Positions 51,113 through 58,640 of a stretch of DNA of 64,000 nucleotides are shown here, in pieces. The number at the start of each line of letters is the position of its first letter. Positions within the stretch are counted from its first letter, which is position 1. The translations under genes were made by a program, and so were the position numbers. Source of the DNA: Nostoc sp. CMAA1605 (lineage in GTDB: Bacteria; Cyanobacteriota; Cyanobacteriia; Cyanobacteriales; Nostocaceae); contig NZ_PJIZ01000012.1 of NCBI RefSeq assembly GCF_021596505.1, forward strand, positions 1 through 64,000, in the 5' to 3' direction. Under the pieces are notes generated by a model that searched no databases, had not been told where the DNA came from, and saw nothing but the letters and a program-made list of their open reading frames with translations.

Positions 51113-51448
51113 TTGGTTTTAATTATCCGTGAAGCAGCTACCCCTGAAGAGATAGAGGAAATGCTGAAAACTTGGGATGTATTTATTAAAATAGCAGTAG
51201 ATATAGAACGTCAAATTCTAGCAGGAGGTGGCGTTCGCCATTACGAATGTGAACAAGAATTGCTCAAAGACGGTAGCAAACAACAATATATTTGGGGTGC
51301 TGATTGGTCTCCTTACACTCAGGAGATAGTATTTGAGTCAATTATTAACATTCGCCCCAGTCAAAACAATCGTAGTATGATCATCCAATCTCCACAAATT
51401 CGAGAACAAGTTAGCCAAATTACCAAGCAATTGCTAGGAGGAATGTAA
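51113..51448 (+). CDS. DUF5674 family protein
   Basis: A 111-residue protein with the family blocks ATPEEIEEMLKTWDVFIKIA, VDIERQILAGGG and WGADWSPYTQEIVFESIINI, plus RPSQNNRSM. Function unknown. The start is a TTG with no clear ribosome binding site. Its stop overlaps the start of the next gene (TAATG), so the two are translated together. The pairing resembles a small toxin-antitoxin module but nothing in the sequence proves it. Confidence 0.75.
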   Translation: MVLIIREAATPEEIEEMLKTWDVFIKIAVDIERQILAGGGVRHYECEQELLKDGSKQQYIWGADWSPYTQEIVFESIINIRPSQNNRSMIIQSPQIREQVSQITKQLLGGM

Positions 51449-51810
51449 TGCCCAACTGGAGTGCAATTGAAGCTAGTTTTGTCAACCAAACCCATGCACA
51501 ACAGTTGGGAGAATTGGCGGCTTGTTTAGCACGTCTCAATTCCTGGTTAGAAAAGAGTGCTAACCGTGACTTAGTCCCACTTTTAATTGAAGAAAGTTTG
51601 GTGTATTTATCTTTGATAAAACAAAAAAACGAAATAAATAATTTTGAATTCAATGAACTCCAAAATTCGTTACAGACATGGAAACAAGAGTGGCTAAATA
51701 TTTTGGATAAGCCAAAAGAAACGGCACATATTAGGGTGACTGTATCTAATTGGTCACAGCAAATATTAGATATGTCTGGATTGCTGACTTCTAAATCTAT
51801 GAGTGCTTAG
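51448..51810 (+). CDS. Hypothetical protein coupled to the DUF5674 gene
   Basis: A 120-residue, mostly helical protein (LGELAACLARLNSWLEKSAN, LQTWKQEWLNIL, VTVSNWSQQILDMSGLL). I do not recognise the family. The ATG overlaps the upstream stop by one base, and GGAGGA lies about nine bases before it, inside the upstream gene. It ends one base from the convergent gene at 51812. It is probably functionally linked to the DUF5674 protein. Confidence 0.65.
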   Translation: MPNWSAIEASFVNQTHAQQLGELAACLARLNSWLEKSANRDLVPLLIEESLVYLSLIKQKNEINNFEFNELQNSLQTWKQEWLNILDKPKETAHIRVTVSNWSQQILDMSGLLTSKSMSA

Positions 51811-51811
51811 T

Positions 51812-52171
51812 CTAAAAACTTCCACTTGGAGGAGTTTGCCAAACGCCAGAAAAGATACTTTCCACAGCTAAAGCAATTCTCACTAAATCTTCCTTAAGCA
51901 ATGGCGGCCAATCTACGCCAACTCTGCGTCCAGCGATAAATAACTGTTGCGTTTTCACACTTAATTGATAAAGAGCAAAAGTTAATTCTCTATCTAGACT
52001 GGGAGATTCTTTCAAGGCTTCAAACACAACTTTTAAAGCTAACAAAATAGAGGTAATTTGACCTGGGACTGGTGGTTTACCTTGTTTCATCCGCGTCAAT
52101 AGTGCATCTGGGTTTTCCTCAGTTGCAATTGTTTGGCCTAGTAGGAGTTTGCGAGCTGTTTCGTAATTCAT
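51812..52171 (-). CDS. Conserved cyanobacterial protein of unknown function
   Basis: A 119-residue protein with the pattern ENPDALLTRMKQGKPPVPGQ, ILLALKVVFEALKESPSLDR, and VDWPPLLKEDLVRIALAVES. Related proteins are, in my recollection, sometimes labelled dethiobiotin synthetase, but no nucleotide-binding loop is visible, so that name is not supported here. It is helical, soluble and probably cytoplasmic. Confidence 0.68.
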   Translation of the reverse strand: MNYETARKLLLGQTIATEENPDALLTRMKQGKPPVPGQITSILLALKVVFEALKESPSLDRELTFALYQLSVKTQQLFIAGRRVGVDWPPLLKEDLVRIALAVESIFSGVWQTPPSGSF

Positions 52172-52245
52172 CTATCCAGCGTAGTGTGGTTTTTTACAAT
52201 CCCGTCAGTCTAGGTTAAATATATCTTTAGATGTTGTGTATAACA

Positions 52246-53760
52246 TTAGTATTGTGCCTGAATTTGTCTGACTACGGTAAGAGCTGAATAACTGACTCCG
52301 GCTGTACCTTCCCCTGGATGGGTGGAGTCACCAACTAGCCATAAAGCCTGAATAGGTGTACGGTTGGCAAAACCAAAGGGGCCAAAGGTGGGAATTCTTT
52401 GACCTATACCGCCAACTATACCGCGATCGCGCCCAGTATAGTAAGCAAAAGTTCGGGGTGTAGCGGCTTCTTGATAAACTATGGTTTCTGGTTTGAGATA
52501 AAAGTATTGCGCTAGTTTAGCGATCGCATCTTGGGTATACTGCTGTTTTAATCCTTGGTAATCTTCAGTACGCCACCACTGTTGAGCATCTACAAAGGAG
52601 GAAGCGATAATTGTGGCTTTCCCTGCTGGTGCGCGTCCATCACCCGCATGACTTACCGACACAAATAAGGAATTATTCTCGCCAATTACGCCGTCTGCAT
52701 CATACATAAACTGTAAATGGGGCGGACAATCGTAAGGAACCGCACTAGCATCTACACCTAAATACACCACAAACGCACCAGATGCGGGGGGTAGTTTTTC
52801 CACACGTCGTTTATAGCCAATGGGGGCCTTTTCACCCAATAGTTGCACTAAATTCTGCACAGTGACGTTAGCAACTATATGATCTGCGGCTTCCGTCCAG
52901 ACTTCGCCTGTTTTTTGATTTCTAATCACCACAGCCGTAGCTTGGCCATTTTCCACTTTGATTTGTTCGACGGTGTGGCGCATTAATAATTTACCACCGT
53001 CTTTTTCTAAAGCTTGCACTAGGCGATCGCTCAATACTTGCATACTACCTTGGAGGTGATACAGTCCTTGGGGTAGTTGGGATACGCTCAAAGCCGTAGC
53101 AGCGTAAAGTAAAGCTGTTTCTTCCGCACTGACTTGGGAATATAACTTCAGTTGCAAATCCAAAAACGTCCGTAGTCGGCGGTCATTTCCCAACCCAAAC
53201 CACCTTAAAGCATCACCCACAGTTGACAAAGTAAAAGGTGCAGTAATCAAGGTATTCGGACGGACTGCTTGGATTAACTGACCCAAATCCCACAAATTAC
53301 GCGGCGGTAAAACGGGGTCACGTCCCTGGAATTCCCAACTAGCATTAAATAAGGTCGCCATCAGTTGCCAAAATGGTTCACTACCAGGAAACTGTGTCTG
53401 TCTTTCTTCCCGCCATTTCTCAGGGTCGCACCAAACATTAATCGGTGTGCTTTCCCCAGGTAAAAACACAGCACAAGCTGGGTCACAAGGTGTAGCCTCT
53501 GGTAAATCGATTTCTAGTTCCGAAAAGATGCGATGATGAATTCCCCCTGGTTCTAACCCTGCAACTTGGGTTGCACCCACATCAAAGGTAAATCCTTGGC
53601 GTTTAAATGTGGAAGCACATCCGCCTGGGACAATGGCTTGGTCGAGAATTAACACGCTGTAACCACGACGGGCTAATAATGCAGCCGCCGTCAATCCACC
53701 AATTCCCGCACCGATGACGACTACACGGGGTTTATTTTGGTTAACAACAATATGAGACAT
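52246..53760 (-). CDS. crtD: Carotenoid 3',4'-desaturase CrtD-like FAD oxidoreductase
   Basis: A phytoene-desaturase-type flavoprotein of 504 residues: the FAD motif VVVIGAGIGGLTAAALLARR near residue 13, then GGCASTFKRQGFTFDVGATQ and the C-terminal FAD site LWLVGDSTHPGEGTAGVSYS. The block GLEPGGIHHRIFSELEIDLP is what I associate with cyanobacterial CrtD, which introduces the 3',4' double bond in myxoxanthophyll (myxol glycoside) synthesis. CrtH (prolycopene isomerase) and CrtO are the alternatives within the superfamily. An IS4-type element lies 140 bp upstream and may affect its promoter. Confidence 0.75.
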   Translation of the reverse strand: MSHIVVNQNKPRVVVIGAGIGGLTAAALLARRGYSVLILDQAIVPGGCASTFKRQGFTFDVGATQVAGLEPGGIHHRIFSELEIDLPEATPCDPACAVFLPGESTPINVWCDPEKWREERQTQFPGSEPFWQLMATLFNASWEFQGRDPVLPPRNLWDLGQLIQAVRPNTLITAPFTLSTVGDALRWFGLGNDRRLRTFLDLQLKLYSQVSAEETALLYAATALSVSQLPQGLYHLQGSMQVLSDRLVQALEKDGGKLLMRHTVEQIKVENGQATAVVIRNQKTGEVWTEAADHIVANVTVQNLVQLLGEKAPIGYKRRVEKLPPASGAFVVYLGVDASAVPYDCPPHLQFMYDADGVIGENNSLFVSVSHAGDGRAPAGKATIIASSFVDAQQWWRTEDYQGLKQQYTQDAIAKLAQYFYLKPETIVYQEAATPRTFAYYTGRDRGIVGGIGQRIPTFGPFGFANRTPIQALWLVGDSTHPGEGTAGVSYSALTVVRQIQAQY

Positions 53761-53899
53761 TAAGATTAGCTTTACAAAAATTAATATTACTACTCATAAT
53801 TTTACAAGCTAATCGTGGTGAAGTTGAGGCGATCGCCAAACTATTGGACTGTTTCAACTTAAATAGGGTAATAGATTTTCGATAAAGTTGATATAAATC

Positions 53900-55221
53900 C
53901 TGAGAGGGTGACAAGGCAACTCTAAGCTAGATGGGACAAAACTTTGAGAAGATAGTGGAGACAAAAAATAGGGAGCATTTTTGCGGCTCCCTGGAAAAAA
54001 TATGTTTCCTGAATCTTACCAAAAAACCCTGCGTACCCATCTGAATGAAACCCAGTATCTAACTTTACAGCTTTTGTTGTTATTGCTACAAGTTCATCGT
54101 CAGGTCAAACTCTCCGTTTTAGCGAGTGTTTTTCCCCAACCGATTCAATATGGCAGTCGCAAACGCAACATACAACGCTTTTTGAACTTGCCGCAACTCC
54201 ATGTCAAACTTTTATGGTTTCCCTTGATAAAATATTGGATAAGACAAGTACAAAGGGGACGAAACTTAAATCGAGACCAGCGTCGTCGTCTCCAGAAACT
54301 CAAACACCATAAATATGGATATTGGCTCATCGCAATTGACAGAACCCAATGGCAGGGAAGAAATGTATTTATGGTGAGCTTAGTCTGGGGAACTCATGCT
54401 CTTCCTTTGTATTGGGAGGTTTTAAAACAGGTAGGAAACAGTAATTTTCACACTCAAAAACGTCTCCTAAAAACAGTGCTGACTTTATTGAAAAACTATC
54501 CGGTTTTAGTATTAGGAGACCGAGAATTTCACAGTCCTAAACTGGCTCAATGGCTGGATGAAAGGGGTGTATTCTTCGCTCTGAGGCAGAAAAAAGACCT
54601 GCATTTCCAAACAGCATTGAATCAGGAGTATCAAGTTCTAAAAAATCTGGGATTCCAACCGGGAATGTCTAAATTCTATCAGGGAGTGAGGTGCAATAAA
54701 GGGGATGGAATTGGACTATTTAATCTGGCTATCTATTGGAAACGAAAATATAATAATCAGGGAGCAAAAGAACCTTGGTATATCTTAACTAACCTCCCAA
54801 CATTACAACAAGCATTGGCAGTCTATCGTTGTCGTTGGGGTATTGAACAAATGTTCAAGGATTATAAAACAAGTGGCTATAACTTGGAAGATACCAAGGT
54901 TAATGACACCCGTTTTTTAGCCTTAGTCTTGTTGATTGCCTTAGCTTATAGTTTGGCGACAATGCAGGGGCAACAAATGAAAAAATTAGGCATAGATATC
55001 TATGCTGGACGTATCCAATCACACAAAGACCAGACCCCACGCCAGAGTCACTTTAGCTTTGGACTCTACGGACAACGATGGCGTTATGGGATGGAATTAT
55101 GGGCTGATTGGGTCTTGAGTCTGATTGCCCTCAAACCCCATAAACGACTCTATTTTCAGCGTGGCTTTTATGCCCTCTCCCTTATGCACCAACCTTTATA
55201 GGTAGCTTGTCACCCTCTGAG
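53900..55221 (+). mobile_element. IS4-type insertion sequence (1322 bp)
   Basis: Terminal inverted repeats CTGAGAGGGTGACAAG (left) and CTCAGAGGGTGACAAG (right, complemented), one mismatch in 16. An exact 8-bp target duplication TATAAATC flanks it (53892-53899 and 55222-55229). It carries a single intact transposase gene. The exact target copy and intact frame point to a recent, possibly active, insertion. Confidence 0.95.
54002..55201 (+). CDS. IS4-family transposase
   Basis: DDE transposase of 399 residues from the ATG at 54002 (MFPESYQKTLRTHL). The aspartates are in IAIDRTQW (near residue 112) and VLGDREFH (near 173), and the glutamate is in the IS4 signature YRCRWGIEQMFKDYK (Y-x2-R-x3-E-x6-K, near 274-288). 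The frame is undamaged and ends 20 bp before the right inverted repeat. A longer frame from 53981 adds seven residues. Confidence 0.92.
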   Translation: MFPESYQKTLRTHLNETQYLTLQLLLLLLQVHRQVKLSVLASVFPQPIQYGSRKRNIQRFLNLPQLHVKLLWFPLIKYWIRQVQRGRNLNRDQRRRLQKLKHHKYGYWLIAIDRTQWQGRNVFMVSLVWGTHALPLYWEVLKQVGNSNFHTQKRLLKTVLTLLKNYPVLVLGDREFHSPKLAQWLDERGVFFALRQKKDLHFQTALNQEYQVLKNLGFQPGMSKFYQGVRCNKGDGIGLFNLAIYWKRKYNNQGAKEPWYILTNLPTLQQALAVYRCRWGIEQMFKDYKTSGYNLEDTKVNDTRFLALVLLIALAYSLATMQGQQMKKLGIDIYAGRIQSHKDQTPRQSHFSFGLYGQRWRYGMELWADWVLSLIALKPHKRLYFQRGFYALSLMHQPL

Positions 55222-55229
55222 TATAAATC

Positions 55230-55556
55230 AATGCTTTCTCGTTTTTTCTAATCCACTAAATTAGCTGAAACAGTCCAGTACAACAGTTTATTTTTTTTAA
55301 TTTACTACTGTGATTAACCTTGTGCCAAAAATTTTTAATGGGACTGAGAATATTTAAGTATTTTTTCTGCTGACGCTACAAAGTTGAGTATGTTTTTTTA
55401 CTTGTAAGGCATCCTCTGAATATTAACAAGTAATTAGCCTGTGTTCGGCTTTGCCGTTGCCGATAGGCTAGGCAAGCTTTGTTTGTCTAACCGAGATTTC
55501 CAGTCTGAGAGAATTAATGTTCAGCTGCTGAGAAAAAAAATACAAGATACAGCCAC
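55230..55556. other. Intergenic region after the IS4-type element
   Basis: No gene. AT-rich, with a short inverted stretch TTCGGCTTTGCCGTTGCCGA near 55444. The promoter of the next gene is probably here. Confidence 0.35.
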
Positions 55557-56120
55557 ATGAAATATATCAAGCGTCACGCTAACAAAATTGAGCTTATTGC
55601 CGAGGTGTTTTTCTTATTAGTCTTATTTCTACTGGGATGTTTCCTAGATCATGAATACGCTGTTTCCTTAGTTTGGCAATATTACTTATTTATGGCTGTT
55701 TTAGCCTTGATTGTAATTTTGCCAGTGTACGTAAAATCTCGGCGGAAACAAGAATTGTGGCTGTTTATCGGGTTCAATCTCAGCCTCTTGGCTTTGTACT
55801 TTGTCACTCTCTCGCCTGTCAAACCCTTTAGGCAGTTTTATTTCGACATTAAACATGGGATGACAATTCCAGAAGTGCAGAGCAGATTGAACCAGCGTTT
55901 TCACGAAGGCGTAAGATTTCCTCAACCACAAGGTACCTTCATTTATGGGTATGAAGATGTGCTGGGAAAAATTGACCCAAAAGAAAAAGGCTTTTTAGCT
56001 GTGCCTGACCAAATTCTCAACTACGTTCTTGACCCAAATGATGGTCGTTACAATGCGGAAGTGGTGAATGTTTATTTAAAAGATGGCAAAGTGGTAGGAA
56101 TGGAGTATTCGGGCGATTGA
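55557..56120 (+). CDS. Membrane protein of unknown function, BamE-like C-terminus
   Basis: A 187-residue protein with three hydrophobic segments (about residues 14-29, 40-60 and 68-86), then a soluble domain. Within it, FDIKHGMTIPEVQSRLNQRF resembles the GMT-x2-EV motif of SmpA/BamE-like domains, which is only a weak analogy. I do not recognise the family. It lies alone between the IS and the peptidase gene. Confidence 0.6.
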   Translation: MKYIKRHANKIELIAEVFFLLVLFLLGCFLDHEYAVSLVWQYYLFMAVLALIVILPVYVKSRRKQELWLFIGFNLSLLALYFVTLSPVKPFRQFYFDIKHGMTIPEVQSRLNQRFHEGVRFPQPQGTFIYGYEDVLGKIDPKEKGFLAVPDQILNYVLDPNDGRYNAEVVNVYLKDGKVVGMEYSGD

Positions 56121-56248
56121 GAACAACCCTTACACCCAGCCTCAAAAGGTCTTTGTGCATCCAGCCTGTTTTAGATGCAACAATCAAAGATATTTTGTGG
56201 TGACAGATAAGATAAAGAAGTAAGAACCCTGTTCACTCACCACTACCC

Positions 56249-57526
56249 ATGACCTCAACCTTGTTAAAATTTCCCCGTCTGAACGCCCCCAAAATACATC
56301 AATTGCCTAATGGCTTAACTATTATTGTTGAGCAAATGCCTGTGGAAGCGGTGAACCTTAACCTATGGATAAATATTGGTTCAGCCGTAGAATCCGATGA
56401 AATTAACGGCATGGCTCACTTTTTAGAGCATATGATTTTTAAGGGAACAGAGCGAATTGCTAGCGGTGAGTTTGAACGCCAAATTGAAGAACGTGGTGCT
56501 GTTACCAACGCCGCTACTAGCCAGGATTACACACATTACTACATAACCACCGCACCCAAAGATTTTGCAGAATTAGCTCCTTTACAAATAGATGTTGTAT
56601 TAAATGCTACTATTCCCGATGAAGCGTTTGAACGGGAAAGGTTTGTAGTTTTAGAAGAAATTAGACGTTCTGAAGATAATCCCCGTCGCCGCACCTTTCG
56701 CCGGACGATGGAAACCGCGTTTGCAGAGTTACCTTACCGTCGTCCAGTGTTGGGTCCAGAATCAGTAATTTCCCAACTCACACCCCAGCAGATGCGAGAT
56801 TTTCATCGTACTTGGTATCAACCACCATCGATGACGGCTGTGGCTGTAGGTAATTTACCGGAAGAAGAATTAATTGAAATTATCGCCGAAAGTTTCAGTC
56901 AAGTCCCCAGTTCCCAATCCCCAGTCCCCAATCCCCAATCCCTCACCCTCGAACCTGCATTTACTGAAATTGTCAGACGAGAATTTGTTGACGAAAGTCT
57001 CCAGCAAGCAAGATTAGTAATGTTGTGGCGAGTTCCAGGGATGAATCAGCTAGAGCAAACTTATGCTTTGGATGTATTAGCAGGGATTTTGGGACACGGG
57101 AGAACATCAAGATTAGTTCAGGATTTGCGAGAAGAACGGGGGATAGTGTCTTCTATTGGTGTGAGTAATATGACTAATCGCTTACAAGGGACATTTTATA
57201 TCTCTGCTAAGTGTGCAGTAGAAGACTTAGCAGAAGTAGAAACAGCGATCGCCCAACACATCCGCAGATTACAAACAGAGTTAGTCACAGAAAAAGAAAT
57301 CGCCCGTGTTCAAAAGCGCGTCGCCAATCGATTTATTTTTGGTAACGAAACACCAAGCGATCGCACTGGCTTATACGGCTACTATCACTCCCTCATCGGT
57401 GATTTAGAACCAGCATTCAATTACCCAGCCCACATCCAAGCCCAAGCCGCCCAAGATTTACTCCTAGCCGCTAATCAATACCTGTGTCCAGAAGCCTATG
57501 GTGTAGTGGTACTGAAACCTGCTTGA
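56249..57526 (+). CDS. M16 family zinc metallopeptidase
   Basis: A pitrilysin-type peptidase of 425 residues. The inverted zinc motif HFLEH is at residues 57-61 with the distal glutamate in VLEEIRR near 136. The second half carries the catalytically silent partner-like domain ending with ETPSDRTGLYGYY. Near residues 220-231 the protein contains PSSQSPVPNPQS, encoded by an STRR array (56907-56942), between the two halves, where a linker tolerates it. No signal peptide is evident. Relatives degrade peptides or transit peptides. Confidence 0.9.
   Translation: MTSTLLKFPRLNAPKIHQLPNGLTIIVEQMPVEAVNLNLWINIGSAVESDEINGMAHFLEHMIFKGTERIASGEFERQIEERGAVTNAATSQDYTHYYITTAPKDFAELAPLQIDVVLNATIPDEAFERERFVVLEEIRRSEDNPRRRTFRRTMETAFAELPYRRPVLGPESVISQLTPQQMRDFHRTWYQPPSMTAVAVGNLPEEELIEIIAESFSQVPSSQSPVPNPQSLTLEPAFTEIVRREFVDESLQQARLVMLWRVPGMNQLEQTYALDVLAGILGHGRTSRLVQDLREERGIVSSIGVSNMTNRLQGTFYISAKCAVEDLAEVETAIAQHIRRLQTELVTEKEIARVQKRVANRFIFGNETPSDRTGLYGYYHSLIGDLEPAFNYPAHIQAQAAQDLLLAANQYLCPEAYGVVVLKPA
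56907..56942 (+). repeat. STRR array inside the M16 peptidase gene
   Basis: About five CCCCAGT/CCCCAAT units, read in frame as a Pro/Ser/Gln/Asn tract (SQSPVPNPQS). Confidence 0.85.
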
Positions 57527-57670
57527 TTGGGGACTAGGGACTGGGGACTGGGAAATTTCAACTACCTGGGGCTTTTGTTTTATTCAACAATATCTAGTAG
57601 TGAACGTAACATGAGAGGATAAACCAGTTTCTTACTCCTAATCCCTAATCCCCAATACCTAATCCCCAAC
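57522..57670. repeat. STRR arrays between the peptidase and fructosamine kinase genes
   Basis: GGGGACT units (about 57530-57552) follow the peptidase stop, and CCTAATC/CCCAATA units (about 57638-57668) end three bases before the fructosamine kinase ATG, again replacing a ribosome-binding region. Confidence 0.75.
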
Positions 57671-57671
57671 T

Positions 57672-58538
57672 ATGTGGACTGAAATCGATGCCCATATTAG
57701 CCGAGTGACTGGTGAAAAATTTCAGAGTCAAAACAGGCGATCGGTTAGTGGTGGTTGTATTAATCAAGGTTATTCTGTCTCGGATGGTATAACAACATAC
57801 TTTGTCAAACTCAACCAAGCCTCTCAAGTCGCCATGTTTGAGGCGGAAATGTTGGGATTACAGCAGATGTATAATACTCAGACTATTCGCGTACCAAAAC
57901 CAATCTGTTGGGGTATAGCCGGAAATTCTGGGTACATCGTCTTAGAATGGCTGGAAATGGGAGGCGGTAACAGTAATTCCTGGGCAGAAATGGGACGCAA
58001 GTTAGCAGCCATGCACAAAGCCACCAGTCAGCAAGGTTTTGGTTGGGAGATGAATAACACCATCGGTTCTACACCCCAAATCAACACTTGGACAGCAGAT
58101 TGGGTAGAATTCTATACAAGACATCGCCTTGGCTATCAATTCCAGCTAGCAAGGCGGCGGGGTGGAAGTTTTCCCAAACAGGATGATTTACTAGCCGCAA
58201 TTCCCGATTTATTAGCAGATCATCAAGTCCAACCTTCCCTAGTACATGGTGACTTGTGGGGTGGGAACGCTGGGTGTACTGTCGCGGGTGAACCAGTGAT
58301 ATTTGATCCAGCCACTTATTTTGGCGATCGCGAAGTTGATATTGCTATGACAGAACTTTTCGGTGGCTTTCCCGCCGCCTTTTACCAAGGTTATAACGCT
58401 GTCTGGCCTTTAGATGCAGGTTATGAAACTCGCAAAACCCTATACAATCTCTACCACATCTTGAATCACTTCAATTTATTTGGTGGCGGTTATGCTTCCC
58501 AAGCAAATCGCATGATTGAACAGATTTTACGGGCATAG
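57672..58538 (+). CDS. Fructosamine kinase family protein
   Basis: A 288-residue protein of the fructosamine-3-kinase (FN3K) family, which phosphorylates ketosamines on glycated proteins so that they break down. The kinase core is LVHGDLWGGNAG (catalytic aspartate near residue 194) and IFDPATYFGDREVDIAMTEL for the metal-binding aspartate. The N-terminal SGGCINQGYSVSDG matches the ATP-binding start of the family. Length is standard. Its bacterial role is protein repair, by analogy. Confidence 0.9.
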   Translation: MWTEIDAHISRVTGEKFQSQNRRSVSGGCINQGYSVSDGITTYFVKLNQASQVAMFEAEMLGLQQMYNTQTIRVPKPICWGIAGNSGYIVLEWLEMGGGNSNSWAEMGRKLAAMHKATSQQGFGWEMNNTIGSTPQINTWTADWVEFYTRHRLGYQFQLARRRGGSFPKQDDLLAAIPDLLADHQVQPSLVHGDLWGGNAGCTVAGEPVIFDPATYFGDREVDIAMTELFGGFPAAFYQGYNAVWPLDAGYETRKTLYNLYHILNHFNLFGGGYASQANRMIEQILRA

Positions 58539-58539
58539 G

Positions 58540-58640
58540 GAATGGGGAATGGGGCATGGGGCATCGAAAGTAAAATATCCCTTGTCCCCCTTATCTCCCT
58601 TGTCCCCCTTGTCTCCAATGCCCAATGCCCAATGCCCAAT
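58540..58640. repeat. STRR region
   Basis: GGGGAAT/GGGGCAT units, then TCCCTTG/TGTCCCC units and TGCCCAA units separate the kinase gene from the convergent 681-residue gene. Confidence 0.7.

Larger units (their letters stand above)
53845..55277. mobile_element. Inverted-repeat element (about 103 bp) split by the IS4-type element
   Basis: TGGACTGTTTCA at 53845 and its complement TGAAACAGTCCA at 55266 become the ends of a 103-bp element once the IS and one TATAAATC are removed. It looks like a small non-autonomous element that received the IS. No second copy is visible in the window, so this is tentative. Confidence 0.4.
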
